A stretch of DNA of 64,000 nucleotides from an uncultured Lachnospiraceae bacterium (lineage in GTDB: Bacteria > Bacillota > Clostridia > Lachnospirales > Lachnospiraceae), in NCBI GenBank assembly GCA_910583965.1, contig CAJUAE010000009.1, positions 4,563 through 68,562 on the forward strand, in the 5' to 3' direction. The notes below the pieces were generated by a model that saw nothing but the letters and a program-made list of their open reading frames with translations, searched no databases and was not told the DNA's origin. Position numbers and translations under genes: made by a program. Shown in pieces: positions 7,688 to 16,559 of this stretch (the stretch's first letter is position 1; every line of letters starts with the position of its first letter).

Positions 7688-8646
7688 GCCGTCTATTATC
7701 TGAGGAAGAATACCGCAAGACAACAGCATTTAAAATTAGACGCTGGTATCGCGGGGAAAAAGACCCTTATGTTGGCACTGTGGAATTAAAGCCGCAAACA
7801 CCTTTTGCGGAGGATATTAATGCCATGAAACACCGCGTCCACGACGAGGCAATCTTAAGAAGAAAAATTTATGATGTTGAACACAATCGAAAACTTCAGA
7901 TTTTTTCTAAATTTTATCGGGTTGTTTCAGTACTGTTTGTGTTTATGTTAATTGGAATCCTGCTGTATATGGTATCCTATTTGCCGCCGGTGGGAAATGC
8001 GGCAAATCCAGATAACAATGAGGTTGCCACCAAGTATATTGAAGATGCCATGAAGGATACAGGAGCAGTGAATATTGTCACAGGTATGATTTTGGACTAT
8101 CGTGCTTTTGATACGCTTGGTGAGTCTAATGTACTGTTTATTGCCACATGCACAGTGTTGATTCTACTGCGGGTGGACAATCGGTCAAAGAAGGAGGAGG
8201 AGGAGGCAAACGACCGCCTTTATGAACCGAAAAATGATATTATTTTACAGAAAGTTGCTTTTTTTCTTGTTCCAATGATTATTATTTTTGGCATCTATGT
8301 GATTTTAAACGGACATTTGTCACCAGGAGGCGGTTTTTCTGGTGGTGCAATTATTGGTTCTGGACTGATTTTATATGTCAATGCTTTTGGCTTTAAAAAG
8401 ATTGAACGCTTTTTTACGCAGAAGACGTATAAGTGGATTTGCTTTGTGGCGTTATTATTTTACTGTCTTGCAAAAACATATTCCTTTTATTGTGGAGCAC
8501 ATCATCTTGAGACAGGGATTCCGCTGGGAACGCCAGGAGCAATCTTAAGTTCTGGTTTGATTCTACCACTCAATATCTGCGTTGGCATGGTGGTTGCCTG
8601 TACAATGTATGCATTCTACGCCATGTTTCGCAAAGGAGGGTTTTAA
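7684..8646 (+). CDS. mrpB: MbhE-MrpB fusion subunit of the antiporter
   Basis: Protein of 320 residues. Residues 1-75 form a charged cytosolic extension. Around 75-170 lies an MbhE/MrpA-tail-like part with the segment ILDYRAFDTLGES. Around 195-320 lies a MnhB domain with the hallmark GHLSPGGGFSGGAIIGSG. Fusion of the MbhE-like part with MrpB fits the Mbh order D-E-F, but the long N-terminal extension is unusual. Start codon ATG overlaps the previous stop (ATGA). Confidence 0.88.
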   Translation: MSRLLSEEEYRKTTAFKIRRWYRGEKDPYVGTVELKPQTPFAEDINAMKHRVHDEAILRRKIYDVEHNRKLQIFSKFYRVVSVLFVFMLIGILLYMVSYLPPVGNAANPDNNEVATKYIEDAMKDTGAVNIVTGMILDYRAFDTLGESNVLFIATCTVLILLRVDNRSKKEEEEANDRLYEPKNDIILQKVAFFLVPMIIIFGIYVILNGHLSPGGGFSGGAIIGSGLILYVNAFGFKKIERFFTQKTYKWICFVALLFYCLAKTYSFYCGAHHLETGIPLGTPGAILSSGLILPLNICVGMVVACTMYAFYAMFRKGGF

Positions 8647-8647
8647 T

Positions 8648-9022
8648 ATGGGAGGAAATTTGCTTGCAAATTACGGGGAAGCAGTTGCTATGATTTTGTT
8701 TGGCATTGGATTTTCCAATCTTCTTCTACAAAAAAACCTGATTAAAAAAATTATTGGTTTGAATATAATGGACACAGCAACCTATCTTTTTCTTGCAGAA
8801 AAAGGTTATATTGCCGGGAGAGTGGCACCAATCGTTGTGAATGGGAACACTAGTGTGGAGATGTATATTAATCCAGTTCCAAGTGGACTTGTACTGACGG
8901 GGATTGTTGTGTCTGTGTCAGTGACAGCGCTGATGCTCTCACTTACAATTCGGCTTTATAGAAGATATCACACACTAGATATGGATGAGATTTCAACCAT
9001 GCTTAAGAAGGAGGACCAGTGA
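8648..9022 (+). CDS. mrpC: Mrp antiporter subunit C (NuoK-like)
   Basis: Three-helix membrane protein of 124 residues homologous to NuoK/MnhC. Visible are the helix LFGIGFSNLLLQKNLIKKIIG, the insert VNPVPSGLVLTGIVVSVS-type segment (here NPVPSGLVLTGIVVSVS) and a charged tail. The start at 8648 lies 2 bp after the previous stop, and the ribosome site AAAGGAGGG lies inside that gene. The stop overlaps the next ATG (TGATG). Confidence 0.92.
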   Translation: MGGNLLANYGEAVAMILFGIGFSNLLLQKNLIKKIIGLNIMDTATYLFLAEKGYIAGRVAPIVVNGNTSVEMYINPVPSGLVLTGIVVSVSVTALMLSLTIRLYRRYHTLDMDEISTMLKKEDQ

Positions 9023-10539
9023 TGGACTTTATACAGAATTTTCCATTTTTTAGCATTCTGCTGTCGCTTGGTTCTGGGGTTTTGACATCGATAATGAGCA
9101 AGCAGGTGGCCCGTTTGTGGAACACATTTATTTTGGTTGTGATTACTGTGATGTCGGCTGTCTTGTTTGTATATATGCTGGAAGTACAAGAACCCTATAC
9201 CTTTATGATGGGACACTTTCCGGCGCCTTGGGGAAATGAGATTCGGGCAGGAGTTCTTGAAGCCGGAATGGCACTCTTTTTCTGTCTGATAATGTTTCTC
9301 TCCCTGATAGGAGGTCAAGAACATCTTGATGCCGAGATTGAGGATACCAAAATTAATCTTTACTATATTATGATTAATTTGCTTCTAAGCTCGCTGCTTG
9401 CATTGATTTACACAAACGACCTTTTTACGGCGTATGTCTTTGTAGAAATTAATACAATCAGCGCATGTGGCTTGATTATGATTACACAGAGTGGACGAAC
9501 GATTGAGGCAGCAACACGCTATATGATTATGGCTTCCCTTGGTTCAGGATTACTCTTAATGGGGCTTTGCGTTCTGTATGATATTACAGGACATTTGTTG
9601 ATGAGTAATATCAAAAGTAGCATTGCGTATGTCTATGCACAAGGAATTTATAATATTCCACTGATTGCTTCTATTGGTATGGTGGTGGTTGGTCTTGCTA
9701 TCAAAAGTGCACTTTATCCGTTTCACACGTGGCTTCCAGATGCATATGGTTACTCCACAGTATCCAGTGCGGCGATTTTGTCAAGCCTTGTATCAAAAGG
9801 GTATATTTTTCTGTTAATCAAGATTTTTTTCCGTGTGGTTGGTTTTGAGATTATTGTGAATACAAGGATTGTTAATATCTTGTTTGTGTTTGGTCTTCTC
9901 GGTATGATTATGGGGTCAATCAACGCAATTTTGGAAAATGATATTCGGCGTATGATCGCTTTTTCATCGGTCGCTCAGATTGGATATATTTATATGGGAT
10001 TTGGACTTGGGACAACAATGGGCATTGTGGCAAGTATTTTTCATATTTTATCGCACGCCTCGACAAAATCACTTTTGTTTGTTGCGGGGGCAGGACTTAC
10101 CGATGCTTCTGGGGAAAGTAGGAAATTTGCGGATTTAACAGGAAGTGGATTTCGGAATCCTATGGCGGGAGTTGCGTTTTCAATCGGTGCATGTTCTATG
10201 GTAGGAATCCCGCTATTTTCTGGATTTATTTCAAAAATGCAGTTTGCGGAAGCAGCCGTACAGAACAGTTTGCAGAAAATGCTTCCAACGCTGATTTGTC
10301 TGGCGGTTAGCACTGTACTCAATGCCATTTATTTTATGAAGACTGTTATACGCATTTATACACCTGTCAGCAAAAATATGAAAAAAACGCAGGCGGGAGA
10401 GGCAGCAATGATTGGCATTAAGGAGCATCCGTTATATAATACAGCATTAATATTGATGATTTTGTTAAATGTTGTGCTTGGGTGTTGTTCTCAGCCAATT
10501 GTAGACTGGATTACCGATGGTTTAGCCATGTTTGGATGA
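9022..10539 (+). CDS. mrpD: Proton-channel subunit 1 (MrpD/NuoN-like)
   Basis: Polytopic antiporter-like protein of 505 residues, about 14 helices. It keeps the functional ion-path residues of the family: the glutamate in TM5 (FVEINT, near 140), the lysine in TM7 (AIKSALYPFHTWLPDA), and the later lysine helix (SHASTKSLLF). It is the first of four paralogous NuoL/M/N-type subunits in this operon. AAGGAGGAC precedes the ATG at 9022. Confidence 0.92.
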   Translation: MDFIQNFPFFSILLSLGSGVLTSIMSKQVARLWNTFILVVITVMSAVLFVYMLEVQEPYTFMMGHFPAPWGNEIRAGVLEAGMALFFCLIMFLSLIGGQEHLDAEIEDTKINLYYIMINLLLSSLLALIYTNDLFTAYVFVEINTISACGLIMITQSGRTIEAATRYMIMASLGSGLLLMGLCVLYDITGHLLMSNIKSSIAYVYAQGIYNIPLIASIGMVVVGLAIKSALYPFHTWLPDAYGYSTVSSAAILSSLVSKGYIFLLIKIFFRVVGFEIIVNTRIVNILFVFGLLGMIMGSINAILENDIRRMIAFSSVAQIGYIYMGFGLGTTMGIVASIFHILSHASTKSLLFVAGAGLTDASGESRKFADLTGSGFRNPMAGVAFSIGACSMVGIPLFSGFISKMQFAEAAVQNSLQKMLPTLICLAVSTVLNAIYFMKTVIRIYTPVSKNMKKTQAGEAAMIGIKEHPLYNTALILMILLNVVLGCCSQPIVDWITDGLAMFG

Positions 10540-10554
10540 TAGGGAAGGAGTGCG

Positions 10555-12105
10555 ATGAATTACATGATTTTGGTTTCGGTTGTCCTGCCTATACTAGTGG
10601 GAGTTATTCTGCTTTTTTTGCCAGCGAATGTATTGAAGAATAGGCAGTATCTTTTAAAAGTGACAGGGTTGTCATTTTTGGTGTGTGCATTTGTGGCAGG
10701 TTATGTAGTGAGTGGTGCAGCGGGGGACAGGCAGGTCTTATTTTATATCGTTGACAAGATTCCAGTATACTTTGCGATAGATAGTCTTGGGAAATTTTTT
10801 GCAGGGATTGTAATTGCTATATTTTTGTTAGCAGGATGTTTTTCCTTTGTCTATATGGCCCATGAGCAGAATGAAAAGAGATACTATGGCTTTTATCTAA
10901 TAACATTTGGTGTGCTGATGGGGCTGTGTTTTGCAGGAAATCTTGTGACGCTCTATCTTTTCTATGAGTTTATGACGCTTGCCTCTATGCCATTAGTGAT
11001 TCACTCTGGCACAAAAGAGGCTGTTATGGCTAGCTTAAAGTATTTGTTTTACTCTTTTTGTGGTGCATATATGGCGCTGTTTGGCATTTATTTTTTGTAT
11101 CAATATGCCTTGACGTTTGAGGCTTCTGTCTCTGGCGCTTTGGGGATTGCACAGTACAGCGAGACAGCGCGCATGATGGAGTTTGTACCAGGTGGTTGGC
11201 TGGATACAGAGGCTGTTGCACTGTCAGGAAATACTGAAATGTGTCTTGTCGCAGTATTTTTAATGATTGTGGGATTTGGCGTGAAAGCGGGGTGTTTTCC
11301 GTTTCATGCATGGCTTCCAACAGCACACCCTGTTGCACCTGCACCTGCCTCCGCATTTCTGTCGGGTATTATTGTAAAGGGTGGTGTCCTCGCATTAATT
11401 CGGACCGTATATTATTGCGTTGGTGCAGAGTTTCTGCGTGGCACTTGGGTGCAAATGGTTTGGGGTATCCTTGCGGTAGTGACACTTATAATGGGGTCAG
11501 TACTTGCATTTAAAGAGCGCGTGCTCAAAAAACGCCTTGCTTACTCGACAGTTTCTAATCTTTCGTATATACTATTGGGATTGTCTATGTTAAATTTAAC
11601 TGCATTTACAGGGAGTTTGTTACATGTGATATTTCATGCAGCAATAAAAAGTGCGCTGTTTCTTTTTGCAGGTGCATTAATTTTTGTAACAGGACGAACA
11701 AAAGTTAATGAATATATAGGACTTGGCAAAAAGATGCCAATTCTTTTTGGGAGTTATACAATTGTGTCACTAGGATTGGTTGGCATTCCGCCGACAAGTG
11801 GGATTGTGAGCAAATGGTATCTGGCGACTGGATGTCTTGAGAGTGATTTGACAGGACTCTCTTGGATTGGTCCGGCTGCACTGTTAGTCTCAGCGCTTTT
11901 GACAGCGGGATATTTACTTCCAATCAGTGTCAATGCTTTTCTAAAAGAACCTGACTATGAGGTGATGCGCAATGACTACAAAGAACCGCATCTGTTAATG
12001 CTAATACCAATTGCATTACTTGCAACAATCACTTTTGCGTTTGGATTATATCCTGTACCATGGACGCAATGGATACAAAATGGGATTGCCGCTGGATTAT
12101 TTTAG
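10555..12105 (+). CDS. Proton-channel subunit 2 (MrpD/NuoM-like)
   Basis: Second paralogue, 516 residues. TM5 glutamate is in FYEFMTLAS, TM7 lysine in GVKAGCFPFHAWLP, followed by the typical AHPVAPAPASAFLSG loop, and the later lysine is in FHAAIKSALF. The gene is 15 bp after mrpD with AAGGAG before the ATG. The loop sequence is closer to NuoM/NuoL than to the first paralogue, so this is not a recent tandem duplicate. Confidence 0.9.
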   Translation: MNYMILVSVVLPILVGVILLFLPANVLKNRQYLLKVTGLSFLVCAFVAGYVVSGAAGDRQVLFYIVDKIPVYFAIDSLGKFFAGIVIAIFLLAGCFSFVYMAHEQNEKRYYGFYLITFGVLMGLCFAGNLVTLYLFYEFMTLASMPLVIHSGTKEAVMASLKYLFYSFCGAYMALFGIYFLYQYALTFEASVSGALGIAQYSETARMMEFVPGGWLDTEAVALSGNTEMCLVAVFLMIVGFGVKAGCFPFHAWLPTAHPVAPAPASAFLSGIIVKGGVLALIRTVYYCVGAEFLRGTWVQMVWGILAVVTLIMGSVLAFKERVLKKRLAYSTVSNLSYILLGLSMLNLTAFTGSLLHVIFHAAIKSALFLFAGALIFVTGRTKVNEYIGLGKKMPILFGSYTIVSLGLVGIPPTSGIVSKWYLATGCLESDLTGLSWIGPAALLVSALLTAGYLLPISVNAFLKEPDYEVMRNDYKEPHLLMLIPIALLATITFAFGLYPVPWTQWIQNGIAAGLF

Positions 12106-12121
12106 AAAGGGGAAGAAGATC

Positions 12122-13615
12122 ATGATTTTGGGTTTGATGCTTACAGTGATACTGCTTCCTTTTGCAGGCGGTATGTTATTACAGATAATAAAGTTTAAGA
12201 ACAAGCGAAACAAAGAGTGTTATATTTTTTTGTATGTACTCGTCAATACATTATTGACGTATGTGTTGCTATCACATGGCCCGACAGAATTGATTCGCGT
12301 GATTAATTTTGCTGGGGCAAAGCTTGATTTTTCTTTAAAAATAGATGGCATGAGCATGGTGTTTGCGGGGTTGGTATCGACACTCTGGCCACTGGCCACG
12401 CTGTATTCTTTTCCCTATATGGAACATGAACACAATGGGCGCGTTCACGAAAACATATTTTATATGTTCTACACTGCGACTTATGGTGTGACTCTTGGCG
12501 TTGCTATGTCAGGAAATATGTTGACAATGTATTGTTTTTATGAGTTGCTTACACTGGTGACAGTTCCGCTAGTAATGCATACTTTGACCAGAGAGGCAGT
12601 TCACGCAAGTCGCAAGTATTTTTACTATTCGCTTGGAGGTGCCGCCTTTGCATTTATCGGTTTAATTTTTCTGGTGGTTTATGGGAATAGTCTTGCATTT
12701 ACCTATGGCGGTGTACTAAATGTATCGCAGACAGATGACAAGAAGAACTTATTATTGTTTATTTATGTGTTGGCATTTATGGGATTTGGGGTGAAGGCTG
12801 CAGTCTGTCCGTTTAATGCGTGGCTTCCGCAAGCGGGTGTAGCACCGACACCAGTCACAGCACTTTTACATGCAGTGGCAGTCGTAAAATCAGGTGCATT
12901 TGCAATTATGCGTTTGACATATTATAGTTTTGGCACAGATTTTCTGCGCGGAACTTGGGCTCAGTACCTTCTTTTGTGTGTTGTAATCTTTACAATTGTG
13001 TATGGCTGTAGTATGGCTGTAAAAGAGACACATATGAAACGCAGACTTGCTTTTTCGACGATTTCTAATCTGTCGTATATATTGTTTGGCGTGCTGATTA
13101 TGACGCCGCTTGGCCTTGTCGGGGCATTGTGTCATATGGTGTTTCATGGTGTGATGAAGATTTGCTCGTTTTTCTGTGCAGGTGCAATGATCACACAGGC
13201 ACATGTAAATTATGTGTATGAGACGGATGGATTGGCGAAAAAAATGCCAAAAATATTTGCAATTTTTACAATATCTTCGTTTGCGCTGATGGGAGTGCCA
13301 GGGCTTTGTGGTTTTGTGTCGAAATGGCATCTTGCGAAAGCTGCCTTTGCAAGTGGTGATATACTGATAATTGCAGGAGTGGGAGGGCTTTTAATCTCGG
13401 CGTTGCTCACGGCGATTTATATGCTTAGTGTTGTGATTCGCGCATATTTTCCCGGAAATGATTTCAATGATGAAAAGTTACAGGATAATATTCATGACCC
13501 TGATTGGCGCATGGTATTTCCATTGTTTTTATTTGTGGTTGTAATGGTGGTGATTGGTGTATATAGCGCGCCGCTTGTAAAATTCTTTACAAGTGTGGCA
13601 GGCGGTCGAATCTAA
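12122..13615 (+). CDS. Proton-channel subunit 3 (NuoM/MrpD-like)
   Basis: Third paralogue, 497 residues. TM5 glutamate is in FYELLTLVT, TM7 lysine in GVKAAVCPFNAWLPQAG, later lysine in HGVMKICSFF. It resembles subunit 2 most (shared FLRGTW loop and RLAFSTISNLSYILFG-type helix), suggesting that 2 and 3 arose by an older duplication. The ATG at 12122 follows AGAAAGGGGAAGAAG; a longer frame from 12011 would overlap the previous gene. Confidence 0.9.
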   Translation: MILGLMLTVILLPFAGGMLLQIIKFKNKRNKECYIFLYVLVNTLLTYVLLSHGPTELIRVINFAGAKLDFSLKIDGMSMVFAGLVSTLWPLATLYSFPYMEHEHNGRVHENIFYMFYTATYGVTLGVAMSGNMLTMYCFYELLTLVTVPLVMHTLTREAVHASRKYFYYSLGGAAFAFIGLIFLVVYGNSLAFTYGGVLNVSQTDDKKNLLLFIYVLAFMGFGVKAAVCPFNAWLPQAGVAPTPVTALLHAVAVVKSGAFAIMRLTYYSFGTDFLRGTWAQYLLLCVVIFTIVYGCSMAVKETHMKRRLAFSTISNLSYILFGVLIMTPLGLVGALCHMVFHGVMKICSFFCAGAMITQAHVNYVYETDGLAKKMPKIFAIFTISSFALMGVPGLCGFVSKWHLAKAAFASGDILIIAGVGGLLISALLTAIYMLSVVIRAYFPGNDFNDEKLQDNIHDPDWRMVFPLFLFVVVMVVIGVYSAPLVKFFTSVAGGRI

Positions 13616-13631
13616 GGAGGGGTGTTGCAAA

Positions 13632-15833
13632 ATGAGAAATACTTTTGGGACAGTGATCTTTCCTTTTGTGATGTGTGTGGTATTTTGGCTGGTATGTCGT
13701 TCAAAATCAAAGGGGAAAAAAGTCGCAGCACTCATAATGATTTTAACCACTGCTGTTGAATTGATAGCAGCATTGAGTCTGATGTACTTTGACTTGCGGG
13801 GAATGTTGTCTGGCATCTGCGAAATTGCAGGGGTAAGTAGTCTTGGATTGCATTTTATGTACACAGGATTTCGCGGCATATTTGGAGCGGTGACTGCTTT
13901 TGCCTGGTTTATGACAGCGCTGTTTTCATATACATTTATGAAAAATGACATCAATGTCATAAGATATGATATCTTTAATTTGCTGACGCTTGGCGCAACA
14001 ATGGGTATCTTTTATGCCGCTGATTTGTTTACTTTGTTTTTTTTCTTTGAGATGATGTCATTCACTTCTTTTATGTGGGTGGCACATAGGCAGACGCGCA
14101 CATCACTGTATGCTGCTGGAACTTATCTTGGAATTGCGATTGCAGGTGGCATGGCAATTCTAATGGGGCTTTTTATTGTGTATGAACGACTTGGAACGCT
14201 CTACTTTGATGAGATGTATGGGCATGCTGTAGCGTTGATGGAGCGCGGTGAAAACCTTGGGTGGCTTTATGCAGCGGCGGGATGCATGTTTGTGGGTTTT
14301 GGTGCGAAGGCAGGAGCTTTTCCAGTACATGTGTGGCTTCCTGATTCGTACACAGAGGCACCTGCACCTGCGACAGCGCTTCTGTCGGCAGTGCTAAGTA
14401 AGACAGGGATATTTGGTATTTTGTTGCTGACACTGGATGTATTGCCGACACAGGGCGGCTGGGGAGCATTTTTGTTAATTGTCGGTGTGGTTACAATGGC
14501 GGCGGGTGGTATTCGTGGAGTAATGTGTGGCAATCTCAAGACAACGCTTGCATATTCTTCTATGTCACAGATTGGATTTATTTTGACTGGTGTCGGAATG
14601 CAGTCGCTTTTAGCAGAGTTTTTGACAGTGTCTGCTGGTGCAGGAGATGCGAGCTCCGAAAAAGTATCGGAGATTGTTACAGTGTTTGGCATGGCAGTGA
14701 ATGGAACCTTTCTTCACATGTTAAATCACTCTCTTGTAAAGCTTATTTTGTTTATGGCAGCAGGGATAATTTTTACGCATGTGGGCAGTTATGACTTAAA
14801 TCAAGTGCGTGGTTTTGGGCGCAAAAAACCATTTCTGCTAATAACGTTTGTGCTTGCAGCGGCAGGGGTAGGAGGCATTCCTCTGCTGAATGGTTATGTG
14901 AGCAAGACACTTTTGCATGAAAGTATTGTCGAGTATGGAGCGTTGATTGCACTTATGGCGACAGACAGCACAGTGATAGCTGCTACTCCAGTGATGATAA
15001 AAGTTTCAGAGGGATTGTTTTTGTTTTCTGGCGGACTGACAGTTGCTTATATGACAAAACTTTTTATCGTATTGTTTATTGAGAAAAATAGTGACAAAAA
15101 AGTACAAGAATCTTATGATGCAAAAAAGAACTATATGTCAATGTTGACAAAAGTGGCAATCGGTGTCTGTGCATTGCCAATTCCACTAATTGGAATCTTA
15201 CCCAATATGGTTGCAAAGCCAATTGCTGAATATGGACTGGTACAGTTTGGGTTAAGTGCATTGTTAGAACATCATCAGGAGAATATGCACTATTATTCAA
15301 TGGAAAATCTTTCTGGGGCGTTAATTTCTATTATTGTCGGTGCGATTGTATATTTGTTGATAGTGCGGTTTTGGATGTTGGGTAAATTCTTTTCCAATAA
15401 GCATGAGAACGGATATCGTGAGCTTTTTCCAACATGGCTTAATGTAGAAAAATATGTATATAGAGCAGTGTTTTATAGAGCAGTGCCATTTGTATTAGGG
15501 ATTGTTGCAAGAATTTTGGATAGCATTGTGGATACGATTGTTGTATTGCTTCGGAAAATAACTTATCGTGACCGCGCACTGCCTTATGAGCTGCCAGAAG
15601 GAAATTATATCACACATACTATCGGGATTAGTATGGAACGTGTTCGGTTGCTGTATTATGCGGTGATGCGCAAAGAAGGTTATACGCCAAAAAATTATGC
15701 GCATAAGTTTGCAATGAAAAATATCGATCTTTTTGAAAACTTTCATATTATTGAGCGCAGTTTATCATTTGGATTGTTTATGTTCTGTGTGGGACTTGTG
15801 TTGACTATGATTTATTTGTTGGTAGTGAATTAA
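13632..15833 (+). CDS. Proton-channel subunit 4 (NuoL/MrpA-like, long)
   Basis: The largest paralogue, 733 residues. TM5 glutamate is in FFFEMMSFTSF, TM7 lysine in GAKAGAFPVHVWLPDSY, later lysine in NHSLVKLILFM. The extra about 200 residues at the C-terminus include further helices and a final membrane segment, recalling NuoL/HyfB-like proteins, but the DUF4040/MbhE parts of a true MrpA are encoded by separate upstream genes. AAGGAGGGGTG precedes the ATG. It is the last gene of the operon and is followed by a terminator. Confidence 0.9.
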   Translation: MRNTFGTVIFPFVMCVVFWLVCRSKSKGKKVAALIMILTTAVELIAALSLMYFDLRGMLSGICEIAGVSSLGLHFMYTGFRGIFGAVTAFAWFMTALFSYTFMKNDINVIRYDIFNLLTLGATMGIFYAADLFTLFFFFEMMSFTSFMWVAHRQTRTSLYAAGTYLGIAIAGGMAILMGLFIVYERLGTLYFDEMYGHAVALMERGENLGWLYAAAGCMFVGFGAKAGAFPVHVWLPDSYTEAPAPATALLSAVLSKTGIFGILLLTLDVLPTQGGWGAFLLIVGVVTMAAGGIRGVMCGNLKTTLAYSSMSQIGFILTGVGMQSLLAEFLTVSAGAGDASSEKVSEIVTVFGMAVNGTFLHMLNHSLVKLILFMAAGIIFTHVGSYDLNQVRGFGRKKPFLLITFVLAAAGVGGIPLLNGYVSKTLLHESIVEYGALIALMATDSTVIAATPVMIKVSEGLFLFSGGLTVAYMTKLFIVLFIEKNSDKKVQESYDAKKNYMSMLTKVAIGVCALPIPLIGILPNMVAKPIAEYGLVQFGLSALLEHHQENMHYYSMENLSGALISIIVGAIVYLLIVRFWMLGKFFSNKHENGYRELFPTWLNVEKYVYRAVFYRAVPFVLGIVARILDSIVDTIVVLLRKITYRDRALPYELPEGNYITHTIGISMERVRLLYYAVMRKEGYTPKNYAHKFAMKNIDLFENFHIIERSLSFGLFMFCVGLVLTMIYLLVVN

Positions 15834-15954
15834 GGTATAAAGTCTTTTGGGTTTAATATTTCGAGAAGATTTGAAGATGTTATTTGTAGAAAAGTGGGTT
15901 ACTTTTTACGGGCTAGAAATGTGTAAGTACTATATATCTTGTGAGATATTAAGT

Positions 15955-16004
15955 ATACCAGATGATTCGAGAGAAACTATCTCTGGAATTGTCTGGTATT
16001 TTTA
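15955..16004 (+). terminator. Terminator of the antiporter operon
   Basis: Long imperfect stem with ATACCAGA paired to TCTGGTAT and inner ATTC/GAAT pairing, followed by TTTTTA. It closes the mrp operon 120 bp after the last stop. A TATGTACACGGGCGCAGAAAATAGG stretch just after it is a worn copy of the terminator-linked repeat. The rest of the gap up to the PadR promoter holds nothing else I can name. Confidence 0.7.
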
Positions 16005-16077
16005 TGTACACGGGCGCAGAAAATAGGTCACTAAAATAGTATATGGGAGCGACGAGTAAAAGAATGAGCAAAAAAGA

Positions 16078-16140
16078 TTGACATATATAGACAATCGATA
16101 TATAATCAAAAATATAATATATAGACTATCTATATATAGA
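16078..16140 (+). promoter_or_regulatory. Consensus promoter with two PadR-like operator copies
   Basis: TTGACA (16078-16083), a 17-base spacer, TATAAT (16101-16106). The spacer holds TATAGACAATCGATATA and a second copy TATAGACTATCTATATA begins 34 bp later, downstream of the -10. Two AT-rich partly palindromic copies on the promoter of a padR gene fit an autorepressor operator. Confidence 0.75.
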
Positions 16141-16199
16141 GTCGATGGTGGGAAAACTTAGAAAATTTATTTAACGATTTTAAAAGAAAGGAGTTTCAA

Positions 16200-16526
16200 A
16201 TGGCAGTTGACAAATCATTAATATCAGGGAGTACATCTATGTTAATTTTGCGTCTATTGGAGGATAGGGATATGTATGGTTATGAGATGATTGAGACGCT
16301 CGAGGAAAAGTCAAACAATGTATTTACTTTAAAGGCGGGAACACTCTATCCGCTTCTGCATGCCCTTGAGGAAAAAAATTATCTAACTTCATATGAGTGT
16401 GAGGCGAATGGAAAGGTACGCAAATATTACAGCATTACAAAAGGTGGCAAAAAATATCTCAAATCAAAAAAAGAGGAGTGGAACGAATACCAGACAGCAG
16501 TTTTAAATGTGCTAGGTATGGCATAA
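16200..16526 (+). CDS. PadR family transcriptional regulator
   Basis: Winged-helix repressor of 108 residues. It has the PadR pattern: LILRLLEDRDMYGYEMIETLEE at the N-terminus, then KAGTLYPLLHALEEKNYL and the wing with GKVRKYYSITKGGKKYL. PadR proteins of this short class usually repress their own operon and are released by envelope stress or small ligands. AAAGGAG precedes the ATG. It is followed 33 bp on by a membrane gene of the FtsW type, its probable target. Confidence 0.92.
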   Translation: MAVDKSLISGSTSMLILRLLEDRDMYGYEMIETLEEKSNNVFTLKAGTLYPLLHALEEKNYLTSYECEANGKVRKYYSITKGGKKYLKSKKEEWNEYQTAVLNVLGMA

Positions 16527-16559
16527 AAGATAAATTTAAATGGAAAGGAGAAATATGAT

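Noticed and set aside
12890..13330. 146-codon minus-strand frame inside an antiporter gene
   Set aside because: Very high His/Lys/Thr content opposite a conserved membrane protein; no ribosome site.
15878..16025. 49-codon open frame downstream of the antiporter operon
   Set aside because: It has no proper ribosome site and runs through the operon terminator.
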